Source: Coprococcus_A sp051877705
Lineage (GTDB): Bacteria; Bacillota; Clostridia; Lachnospirales; Lachnospiraceae
Direction: 5' to 3'
NCBI GenBank assembly: GCA_051877705.1
Contig: JBJEJD010000063.1
Location: 1-19,349 of the forward strand
DNA: 19,349 bases
Below the pieces are notes generated by a model. It saw only the letters and a list, made by a program, of their open reading frames with translations. It was not told where the DNA came from and did not search any database. The position numbers and the translations under genes were made by a program. Position 1 is the first letter of the stretch; each line of letters begins with the position of its first letter. Of the stretch, positions 1 through 6,828 are shown one piece after another.

Positions 1-86
1 GGGGAGGGACAGGGGACGGTTCTGTGTCCCGGAATAAGGGACACAGAACCGTCCCCTGTCCCTCCCCTGTCCCTCCCCCGTCCCCA
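1..86. repeat. Long palindromic repeat, copy 1, with a C-rich direct-repeat tail
   Basis: Positions 1-30 and 38-67 are perfect reverse complements (30 bp) around the 7-nt loop GGAATAA. The core of the arm reads GGACGGTTCTGTGTCCC. The right side (about 56-86) goes on with short direct repeats of the type CCTGTCCCTCC. The element lies just past the 3' end of the minus-strand exporter operon, so its transcript could fold as a 3' hairpin, but no U-tract follows on that strand. Two more copies are at 4811-4930 and 5515-5591. The form is that of a REP/MITE-like mobile palindrome. No transposase is in the window. Confidence 0.9.
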
Positions 87-93
87 TCTTTAA

Positions 94-2322
94 TTATCTG
101 AATAGGTCTACGAGTTTGTCTATAAAACCGGATTCTTCTTTCTCTGGAGCTGTTTCTTCTGATGTTTCCAGGATTTTAATGGATTCTGACTGGATGACAA
201 ATTGGACAGCTTTGATATTGGCATTTTTGTCAGAAACAAAAGATACGGTTTCAGCGCTGCCGCCGGTAATCTCATCGATGAGCGCATCTATTTTATCTGA
301 TATTTCCGTGTCCATGCCGTCTGTCTCATTGCGCATTTCACCTGTGCCGTTTTTTAATGCCTCTGTACCGCTGTACAGCTGGGAGATACCTGCCAGAAGT
401 TCTGCTGCGCCGTCATTCAGCTGGCCGGCGCCGTCTTTCAAGCTTCCTGTGGCATCATAAAATTCAATGATTCCGGAGAGAAGTTCGGCTGTACCGCTGT
501 AGAGAGTATCTGTACCGTTTTTCAGAGCTTTGCTGCCGTCTGCCAGCTGCAAAGCACCGTCAGATATCTGAGAATAACCGGCCACGATCTGTGCCACGCC
601 GTTGGTATATTCATTGATGCCGTCATCCAGGTGACCGTAAGCAGCCACAAGTTCATTGATCGCATAGGCCAGTTGTGCCATCTGAACGGTCATATCTCCC
701 AGGGAGGAAGCCAGCTGGCCGATAGCTGTGTCAAACTGATCGTAGTTTTCCTGTAGTTCTGCAGCACCTGAAGCCAGTTCCTGCAGTCCTTTTGATGCTT
801 CATTCAGATAGAGTTCTGTTCCGTCGATGCAGGCATTGTTGGCTTCCAGTAAAGTAATAAGACTGTCCAGCATATCGGAGGCGGCCAGCAGATTCTCAAT
901 CTGATCCAGTGAGATGCCTGCCTGGGCCAGTATAGCATTCACTTTGTCGCGCTGACTCTCGCTTAAATGGCTGAGAAGTTCTTTTAATACAGTGAATGAA
1001 TTGTCGAGGGCAGAAAGCTGGCTGTTCAGATTACTGAGCATGGCAATAGCATCCGAATTCCCCTGTTTTAGGGCATCGATATCGCCTCCGTTTTCAGCGA
1101 TAAGAGCTTTATAGGCTTCATAGCTGATGGTCTGTGCAGCTGTGTTGATGCCTTCATTTAATTGATCAATGCCATTTTTAATCTGCGAAGAGGCAGCGGC
1201 CAGTTGTTCGATATCATTGCCTGCTGCCGATACACCATTCAGTGCCGATTGGAGCTGTATAAGCACTGCTTTTATTTCTGCAGAGCCTTCGACCAGGGAA
1301 TCAGACTGACTGTTCAGTTCATCCAGACCTGATTGAATGGCGGTGATGCCCTGGTTCAGGGCGGTGATGCCTGCATCCAGTTCGTAAGCACCATCCCTCA
1401 CATTTCCGGTGCCGTCTTTCAGAGAGCTGCTTCCGTCTTTCAGTTCACAGGCGCCATCCTGGAGCTGTCCGGCACCGTCAGATAATTCACTGATGCCGTT
1501 TGCCAGTTCATTTTCAACTTTGTTCTGTAATTCCCCAACGCCATCTTTCAGTTCGCCGGCGCCGTCATCAAGCTGCTCGATAGCTTCAAGCAGTTCTGTG
1601 ACCTGATCCATGAGTTCGGCATCATCCACTTCGATATTTAATGACAGAGGAATAGCGTTGATGGCAAAACCATCTGTTTCAAAATCAATGACATCGGCCG
1701 TAATGGTGATATCGGCTTCTTTACCCGGAAGAATGGTCCATGTCAACTGTTTGTCGCTGCCCACATTGGCAATGGTGGCATCTTTAGCTGTGATGTTCTG
1801 GCAGATTTTGGTATCGAGCGTTATGGATGTCTGCAGGGCATAGCTGTCAAAAAATCCGCGCTGATCGGAGGTGTTTTCCCGGATGGAGGCGGTAATTTTA
1901 AGTGATCCGCTTTTTCCGGCCAGCTCATCGGCAGTGTATTCTTTTCCATCGATATAATAATGGATATCTATATTCCAGGGAATACGGTTATCCGTCATTT
2001 TCCCTTCATAATAGAGTTTGCCTTTGGAAGCGTTGATGGTGACCGTATCGTCGGTATAATTGACATCATCAACCGTATTCATATTGCGGACACTTTCATA
2101 GTGACCATAATCAGTAATGGTGGCAGTATCTGACAGGTCAAAAATATTGACGACATTGATTTCCGAAACGGATCCGTCGCCGTCCAGATTGACATAGACA
2201 ACTTCTTCCTTTGGTGTATTAGGTTCTGCGGCATATACTGTCTGTGGAACACCCATGGAAATAATGAGTGTGCCGGCAGTTAATAAGGCTGTCAGTTTAT
2301 AAATCCTTTTTTTGTTTTTCAT
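94..2322 (-). CDS. Secreted X-X-X-Leu-X-X-Gly heptad-repeat protein, MMPL partner (YhgE/Pip-like)
   Basis: This 742-residue protein has an N-terminal signal peptide (about 1-31, basic KNKKR then a hydrophobic run ending near VYA). A beta-type domain of about 200 residues follows. Two blocks of seven-residue repeats of the type LxDGAxE occupy about 240-340 and 565-665, with a helical Gln/Leu/Ala-rich part between them. Such x-x-x-L-x-x-G heptads are known from YhgE/Pip-type proteins and from extracytoplasmic parts of MMPL exporters. No clear C-terminal membrane helix is seen; the end is charged (FIDKLVDLFR). The start codon overlaps the stop of the MMPL gene by 4 nt (ATGA) and has an AAAGGAGG site about 10 nt upstream, so the two are translationally coupled. 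I infer that it is the extracytoplasmic partner of that exporter. The cargo is unknown. Confidence 0.75.
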   Translation of the reverse strand: MKNKKRIYKLTALLTAGTLIISMGVPQTVYAAEPNTPKEEVVYVNLDGDGSVSEINVVNIFDLSDTATITDYGHYESVRNMNTVDDVNYTDDTVTINASKGKLYYEGKMTDNRIPWNIDIHYYIDGKEYTADELAGKSGSLKITASIRENTSDQRGFFDSYALQTSITLDTKICQNITAKDATIANVGSDKQLTWTILPGKEADITITADVIDFETDGFAINAIPLSLNIEVDDAELMDQVTELLEAIEQLDDGAGELKDGVGELQNKVENELANGISELSDGAGQLQDGACELKDGSSSLKDGTGNVRDGAYELDAGITALNQGITAIQSGLDELNSQSDSLVEGSAEIKAVLIQLQSALNGVSAAGNDIEQLAAASSQIKNGIDQLNEGINTAAQTISYEAYKALIAENGGDIDALKQGNSDAIAMLSNLNSQLSALDNSFTVLKELLSHLSESQRDKVNAILAQAGISLDQIENLLAASDMLDSLITLLEANNACIDGTELYLNEASKGLQELASGAAELQENYDQFDTAIGQLASSLGDMTVQMAQLAYAINELVAAYGHLDDGINEYTNGVAQIVAGYSQISDGALQLADGSKALKNGTDTLYSGTAELLSGIIEFYDATGSLKDGAGQLNDGAAELLAGISQLYSGTEALKNGTGEMRNETDGMDTEISDKIDALIDEITGGSAETVSFVSDKNANIKAVQFVIQSESIKILETSEETAPEKEESGFIDKLVDLFR

Positions 2323-4379
2323 GATGTGGATACCTCCTTTTGATTTTGATGCCCGGCAGCGATATATCTGTCAAAAATGCGCAGCAGTCCGGGAAGGACG
2401 AACAGAACGATAATGAGTGAAAAGATCGCGCCGCGGCCGATGAATATACCGAGCTGTGCCAGCAGCTGGTTGGAAGAAACATAACCGAGAAGGAGTCCTA
2501 CTACGGTTAGAACGCTGCCGGATACCAGTATGGATACAGTAACGCTGGCTACAGTTTCTATCACCGCTTCTTTTTGGTTCATTGACAGACGGTTTTCTTT
2601 ATACCGGTCTGTCATGAGGATTGCGTAGTCAACAGTCGCGCCGAGCTGGATGGAACTGATGATCAGGTAGGCGATGTAGAAAATGGTCGACCCTGCGAAA
2701 TATGGGACGGACAGATTCAGCCAGATGGCGGTTTCAATACTCAGCACTAGTATGATTGGCGGAATCAGTTTCTTCATAGAAAGCAGAAGGACAATAAATA
2801 CAGCGCCGATGGCCAGCAGATTGACTTTGACCATATCTGACGTGACTGTTTTCATCAGGTCTTCTGTGCTGACTCCCGCTCCGGCCAGGTAATAGCTGTC
2901 TGGATAATATTTATTGGCGATGGTACGGATACGGTCAATCAGATCAAAGGTCTGTTCACCTTCGTAAGGTACGTCCACAGAGATGACCATACGGCTGTAA
3001 TTGCCGGACATCAGCTGGGATAATGTGTCTTCATCCAGATATTCCAGCGGAACTTCTGCCCCTGCCAGATCCACATAGGAGATAATGCCGGTTACTTCAG
3101 GAAGTGTGTGCAGCTCTCTGGAAAGTTCTGTTTCCACAGCGGTATTCCCTTCAGGAACAAGGAGGACATAGGTATCATTTTCGCCAAAGACGGCATCGAT
3201 GGCATCGGCATCCGCACCCGTCTGGGTCTCCGGCCCGAAAATTTCAGATGAGCCATAGTAATAGCTATTGGAATTGGATGCAAGGTAGGATGGTACGACA
3301 ATGATGGCGAAAACAATGACCATCGGTATGGAGATCTTGCTGACCAGCCGTCCGAAGCGATGGAAGTCAGGTACAAGCCTGCGGTGTCGGGTCCTGTCCA
3401 GCCATTTGCAGGTGACCAGAATGAAAGCAGGCATGAAAATAAATACGGTAATCAGGCTAATGGCTACGCCTTTTGCCAGTGCGAGGCCCAGATCAGGACC
3501 AATACGGAACTGCATCAGTACCAGGGCAAGGAAACCGATGACAGTTGTAAGACCGCTGGACAGGATGGAACCGACGGATTTGCACAGAGCGTTGATCATG
3601 GCTTCCTCTGCATCGGCATATTCTTTTCTGCATTCTTCAAAACGATGAATCAGGAAAACGGAATAGTCCAGTGATACGGCCAGCTGGAGGATGTTTCCTG
3701 CGGCATTGGTTACAAAGGATATTTCTCCAAATATCAGGTTGGTACCGCTGTTGATCATAATGGCAACGCCAAGTCCGGAAAGAATGATGAACGGCTCCAG
3801 CCAGGAAGTGGTTGTCAGTATCAATACGAAAAACACGAAAATAACTGCAATGATGGCTATTTTCTGAATCTCTGATACGGTATTGACAGTTGCAGCTGCT
3901 GTGGAAACGGCATTGCCGGTCATGGCATTATCATCTCCGATAATAGTTCGGATGTCATGAACGGCAGATATACAGTATGCTTCATCTATGGCAATGCTGA
4001 ACAGGGCATTGTTGTCTTTATAGTAGGTCTCAAGAGTGTCACTGTCTAAAAGAGACATGGGAATGGTGATATCCACAGCATCGTCCAGCCAGGTGACGGT
4101 AAGGACACCTTCAACGGCCTCCAGCTTTTCTTTATATTCGAGGGCCTGGGGAATGGTAACATTTTTTATCATAACGCGGGCATTGGGAATGCCGCCTTCA
4201 AATTCTTCTTCCATCACATTCAGGGACACGGTGGAAGGACTGTCTTCAGGCAGATAATCATTCATATCATAATTAACTGCAACAAGATTTTGCAGAAATA
4301 TGCAGATAATTGCCGACAGTACAAAGACTGTGATGACAGTCTTTTGGTGATGGACAATACCTGTAAAAAAATTCTTCAT
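2319..4379 (-). CDS. MMPL/RND-family transporter
   Basis: This 686-residue polytopic membrane protein has the two-fold MMPL layout: one helix (about 15-33), an extracytoplasmic loop domain, a helix bundle (about 175-325), then the same pattern again (helix about 350-370, loop domain, bundle about 525-680). Each bundle carries the Asp-Tyr pair typical of MMPL proton relay helices: D238 in VSLDYSVFL and D584 in GATVDYAIL. The length is close to that of other short Firmicute MMPL proteins, which export lipids, peptides or drugs with proton-motive force. It is the middle gene of a coupled operon. Its start overlaps the upstream stop by ATGA with an AAAGGAG site before it, and its own stop overlaps the start of the heptad-repeat gene. 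Divergent TetR control suggests an inducible efflux or envelope role. The substrate cannot be read from the sequence. Confidence 0.9.
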   Translation of the reverse strand: MKNFFTGIVHHQKTVITVFVLSAIICIFLQNLVAVNYDMNDYLPEDSPSTVSLNVMEEEFEGGIPNARVMIKNVTIPQALEYKEKLEAVEGVLTVTWLDDAVDITIPMSLLDSDTLETYYKDNNALFSIAIDEAYCISAVHDIRTIIGDDNAMTGNAVSTAAATVNTVSEIQKIAIIAVIFVFFVLILTTTSWLEPFIILSGLGVAIMINSGTNLIFGEISFVTNAAGNILQLAVSLDYSVFLIHRFEECRKEYADAEEAMINALCKSVGSILSSGLTTVIGFLALVLMQFRIGPDLGLALAKGVAISLITVFIFMPAFILVTCKWLDRTRHRRLVPDFHRFGRLVSKISIPMVIVFAIIVVPSYLASNSNSYYYGSSEIFGPETQTGADADAIDAVFGENDTYVLLVPEGNTAVETELSRELHTLPEVTGIISYVDLAGAEVPLEYLDEDTLSQLMSGNYSRMVISVDVPYEGEQTFDLIDRIRTIANKYYPDSYYLAGAGVSTEDLMKTVTSDMVKVNLLAIGAVFIVLLLSMKKLIPPIILVLSIETAIWLNLSVPYFAGSTIFYIAYLIISSIQLGATVDYAILMTDRYKENRLSMNQKEAVIETVASVTVSILVSGSVLTVVGLLLGYVSSNQLLAQLGIFIGRGAIFSLIIVLFVLPGLLRIFDRYIAAGHQNQKEVSTS

Positions 4380-4690
4380 TCATTTTGCTCCTTTCTGTCT
4401 GAGCACGCAGTACCGGTGACGTTGAAACTGCGTTTTCCATCATTGATAATCAGGTTCAAAGAGTGATTGTCAATTTTCCCTGAAGCCTGATAAAGAACGG
4501 TATGCATGAGTGAGATCAGCCGTCCTGAGATATGGCAGCTCCCGGAAGCGTCAATGGTGCCCTGAAAGGGTTCCGTGTGGTTCAGCAGCTGGAGAAAGCC
4601 TTTGAATGCACCGGCCTGAAGAGTTTCGACAGACAAGGCGCCATGTTTGGGACCGATGGGGGTCTGCATTGTAATTTTATATAGAATCAC
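4376..4690 (-). CDS. Small protein of unknown function, first gene of the MMPL operon
   Basis: This 104-residue protein has a GTG start, with AAGGAG 12 nt upstream. I do not recognise a named family. The sequence alternates hydrophobic residues and glycines in a way that suggests a small beta-barrel or beta-sandwich: PIGPKHG near the start, EPFQGTIDASG in the middle, then the paired stretches SGRLISLMHT and ASGKIDNHSL. There is no signal peptide or membrane segment, so it is probably cytoplasmic. Its stop overlaps the MMPL start by 4 nt (ATGA), so it is coupled to the exporter. I infer a helper or sensor linked to the exporter; the function is unknown. The start could instead be the ATG eight codons downstream, but that is further from the ribosome binding site. 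Confidence 0.7.
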   Translation of the reverse strand: MILYKITMQTPIGPKHGALSVETLQAGAFKGFLQLLNHTEPFQGTIDASGSCHISGRLISLMHTVLYQASGKIDNHSLNLIINDGKRSFNVTGTACSDRKEQNE

Positions 4691-4768
4691 GGGTATCCTG
4701 TACTCCTTTCATTAGTCTGACGAAAAGTTTAACAGCGAAAACGGTAATAGAAAATGGACAAAAAGCAA

Positions 4769-4793
4769 CACTTGTGTAAAATCCGGACAAGTG
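4769..4793. promoter_or_regulatory. Candidate TetR operator (inverted repeat)
   Basis: CACTTGT at 4769-4775 and ACAAGTG at 4787-4793 form a perfect 7-bp inverted repeat with an 11-nt spacer, in the region between the divergent exporter operon and the TetR gene. It overlaps the candidate TetR promoter. Placement and symmetry fit an autoregulatory operator. Binding is inferred. Confidence 0.45.
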
Positions 4794-4800
4794 GTAAAAT
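4772..4800 (+). promoter_or_regulatory. Candidate promoter of the TetR gene
   Basis: TTGTGT (4772-4777) and TAAAAT (4795-4800) are spaced by 17 nt and face the TetR gene. The -35 element is only a moderate match. The predicted transcript would carry palindrome copy 2 in its leader. No equally convincing promoter was found for the opposite operon. Confidence 0.4.
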
Positions 4801-4810
4801 TTGATGAAAA

Positions 4811-4930
4811 GCGAGGGACAGGGGACGGTTCGAGGGACAGGGTGGAGGGACAGGGGACGGTTCTGTGTCCCATATTTCGGGACACAGAACCGTCCCCTGT
4901 CCCTCCCCTGTCCCTCATCCCCTGTCCCTC
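4811..4930. repeat. Palindromic repeat, copy 2, compound form
   Basis: The main stem pairs 4844-4871 with 4879-4906 (28 bp perfect) around the loop ATATTTC. On its left are a partial unit (4811-4830, GCGAGGGACAGGGGACGGTT) and a shorter fragment (about 4831-4842). On its right the unit CCCTGTCCCTCAT occurs twice in tandem (to 4930). This looks like nested or repeated insertion or duplication. It lies between the candidate TetR promoter and the TetR ribosome binding site, so it would be transcribed as a strong leader hairpin. Confidence 0.88.
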
Positions 4931-4955
4931 ATCATATTAGCAGGAGGGAATATAT

Positions 4956-5603
4956 ATGCCATATACAAGAACATCACTGAACACAAAGAAAATGTTGTCG
5001 GACTCACTGAAGAAACTGCTGAAGACAAAGCCTTTTTCGAAGGTAACGGTAAGTGAGATTATTGCGGACTGCGGTGTGAACAGAAAGACCTTTTATTATC
5101 ATTTTCAGGATATTTATGATTTGCTGAAATGGACCATGGAGGAAGATGTGGTTGAAGTCCTGAAGAACTATGATCTATTGTTGGATTATGAAGAGGTCAT
5201 TTGTTTTGTGCTGGATTATGTGGAGAAAAATGAGCATATGATCAACTGCGTGTATGACTCAATGGGAAGGGATGAGATGCGGCGTTTTTTCAGTAAGGAT
5301 TTTGCTGATATGACGACTTCGGTCATCCGGTTGGGGGAGGAAAAATTCGGAAGGAAGCTGAATGAGGATTTCTTTATGTTTCTAAGCAAATTCTATACAG
5401 AAGCCCTGGCTGGTATATTGATCGATTATATACGGGATAAGGATAAACTGAGCAGGGAACAGATCGTATCTTATGTTTCTTTTGTCATCAAGGCTTCACT
5501 GACGGGGATACTGGGCGAGGGTGAGGGACAGGGGACGGTTCTGTGTCCCATGTTCTGGGACACAGAACCGTCCCCTGTCCCTCACCCTCGCACTGATCTC
5601 TGA
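4956..5603 (+). CDS. TetR/AcrR-family transcriptional regulator with a repeat-encoded C-terminal tail
   Basis: This 215-residue one-component regulator starts at ATG with AGGAGGG 7 nt upstream. The N-terminal DNA-binding domain (about 8-55) has the TetR helix-turn-helix signature VSEIIADCGVNRKTFYYHF. The rest, to about residue 188, resembles the DhaS/TetR_C_8-type ligand-binding domain with aromatic and Leu-rich helices. It is divergent from the MMPL operon, which it probably represses, and may control itself through the inverted repeat at 4769-4793. The oddity is the end: from about residue 188 the frame runs through palindrome copy 3 and gives a Pro/Thr/Val-rich tail (GQGTVLCPMF, then EPSPVPHP) unlike any regulator domain. 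The native protein probably ended near ASLTGILG, and insertion of the element replaced the stop. Confidence 0.88.
   Translation: MPYTRTSLNTKKMLSDSLKKLLKTKPFSKVTVSEIIADCGVNRKTFYYHFQDIYDLLKWTMEEDVVEVLKNYDLLLDYEEVICFVLDYVEKNEHMINCVYDSMGRDEMRRFFSKDFADMTTSVIRLGEEKFGRKLNEDFFMFLSKFYTEALAGILIDYIRDKDKLSREQIVSYVSFVIKASLTGILGEGEGQGTVLCPMFWDTEPSPVPHPRTDL
5515..5591. repeat. Palindromic repeat, copy 3, inside the end of the TetR gene
   Basis: 5515-5550 and 5556-5591 are perfect reverse complements (36 bp) with the 5-nt loop TGTTC. It is the longest stem of the three copies. The arms share the core GGACAGGGGACGGTTCTGTG with copies 1 and 2. It covers the last coding part of the TetR reading frame, which ends 12 nt later at 5603. 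It may also act as a 3' mRNA hairpin; no U-tract follows. Confidence 0.92.
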
Positions 5604-5695
5604 GATGTTCACAGAATAATCAGAAATTCATCACAATTTGCCCACTAAAAATTCATAAATATCCTTTATCCTTGAAAAGAGAAACGGAACGGGAA

Positions 5696-5727
5696 CAGCT
5701 CTGTTGTCTGATTCTGGAGCAGAGCTG
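5696..5727. promoter_or_regulatory. Inverted repeat in the leader of the ABC operon
   Basis: CAGCTCTG (5696-5703) and CAGAGCTG (5720-5727) form a perfect 8-bp inverted repeat with a 16-nt spacer, about 30 nt before the ATPase start. It could be an operator or a leader hairpin. The stretch 5604-5757 holds no other gene and I could not pick a convincing promoter in it. Confidence 0.3.
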
Positions 5728-5757
5728 CCGGAAAGGCCAAAAAGGAGGAACAAGGAT

Positions 5758-6828
5758 TTGATCGAGGTTAAAAATCTTGTGAAGAGATACGGCAGTCATC
5801 TGGCTGTGGATCATCTCAGTTTTACGGTAGAGGAAGGGCATATTTATGGTTTCCTGGGACCTAATGGTGCGGGCAAATCGACGACTATGAATATGATGAC
5901 GGGATACATCGGGCCGACAGAGGGCAGTATCATGATCAATGGGCATGATATGCTGGAGAATCCGGAGGAGGCGAAAAAGTGCATCGGCTATCTGCCGGAG
6001 CTGCCGCCGCTGTATACGGATATGACATCAAGGGAATATCTGCATTTCGCAGCGGAACTGAAGGGAATAGCAAAGAATAAAATCAAAGATTCAGTTGCAG
6101 ATGTCATGGCTACGACAAAGATTGAGGATGTGGCGGACAGACTGATCAAGAATCTGTCAAAAGGGTATAAACAGCGTGTAGGTCTGGCTCAGGCATTACT
6201 GGGGTATCCTGAGGTTATCATTCTGGATGAGCCGACTGTCGGTCTGGATCCGGCTCAGATCATTGAGATCAGAGAACTGATCAGAAGCCTGGGCAAAAAA
6301 CATACGGTGATCTTAAGCTCCCATATTCTCTCTGAAATCAGTGCAGTCTGCGATGATGTACTGATTTTGTCCCATGGCAGACTGGTGGCCTGTGATACGA
6401 CAGATAATCTTGGAAAATTGATGGAAGATAGAAATACACTGCAGTTGACGGTAAAAGGTACAGAGGATGATATTCGCCGTGTCCTTTCGGCCATTGATGG
6501 TGTGGAAAGTATCGAGACTGTGAAGTCCGAGGAAAATGGATATATAGACGTAACCGTGCAGAGCAGCCCGAAAATGGATGTACGGGAGCTTATTTTTTAC
6601 GGGTTGGCGGCCGTTGAATGTCCGATTTATACCATGAATCAGGTCAGAAAATCTCTGGAGGACGTCTTTATTGAGTTGACGGCTGACGATCATATGTCGC
6701 CGCAGAACGAACAGGAATCTCCGGAGAAACAGGATAAGCCGCTAAGAGCTTTTAAGAACTTTGGCAGACGTAAAAAGAATGAAACAGCCAATGGAGAGGA
6801 GGCAGACAGTCATGAGAGCAATTTATAA
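5758..6828 (+). CDS. ABC transporter ATP-binding protein (GldA-like)
   Basis: This is a cytoplasmic ATPase subunit of 356 residues. Motifs in order are Walker A GPNGAGKST (34-42, K40), the ABC signature in the ABC-2 form LSKGYKQR (133-140), Walker B with catalytic glutamate ILDEPT (D157, E158), and the H-loop H189 in LSSHILSE. About 100 residues of regulatory domain follow, then a charged, probably disordered tail (GRRKKNETANGEE). I chose TTG at 5758 because AGGAGG lies 9 nt upstream and the protein then begins IEVKNLVKRYG as in the family; an in-frame TTG at 5704 would add 18 residues without a good site. The end overlaps the next gene by 17 nt. The partner is the GldFG-like permease downstream. 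The substrate is unknown. In Bacteroidetes, GldA works in gliding motility; no such role is implied here. Confidence 0.92.
   Translation: MIEVKNLVKRYGSHLAVDHLSFTVEEGHIYGFLGPNGAGKSTTMNMMTGYIGPTEGSIMINGHDMLENPEEAKKCIGYLPELPPLYTDMTSREYLHFAAELKGIAKNKIKDSVADVMATTKIEDVADRLIKNLSKGYKQRVGLAQALLGYPEVIILDEPTVGLDPAQIIEIRELIRSLGKKHTVILSSHILSEISAVCDDVLILSHGRLVACDTTDNLGKLMEDRNTLQLTVKGTEDDIRRVLSAIDGVESIETVKSEENGYIDVTVQSSPKMDVRELIFYGLAAVECPIYTMNQVRKSLEDVFIELTADDHMSPQNEQESPEKQDKPLRAFKNFGRRKKNETANGEEADSHESNL

Noticed and set aside
4712..4918. Minus-strand frame reading through palindrome copy 2
   Set aside because: Its N-terminal half is just the translated palindrome (VPCPSTLSLEPSPVPRF-like), with no ribosome binding site. 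It lies in the divergent promoter region.
1..5591. CRISPR array
   Set aside because: The three repeats are hairpins at irregular distances with genes between them; there are no regular spacers and no cas genes.
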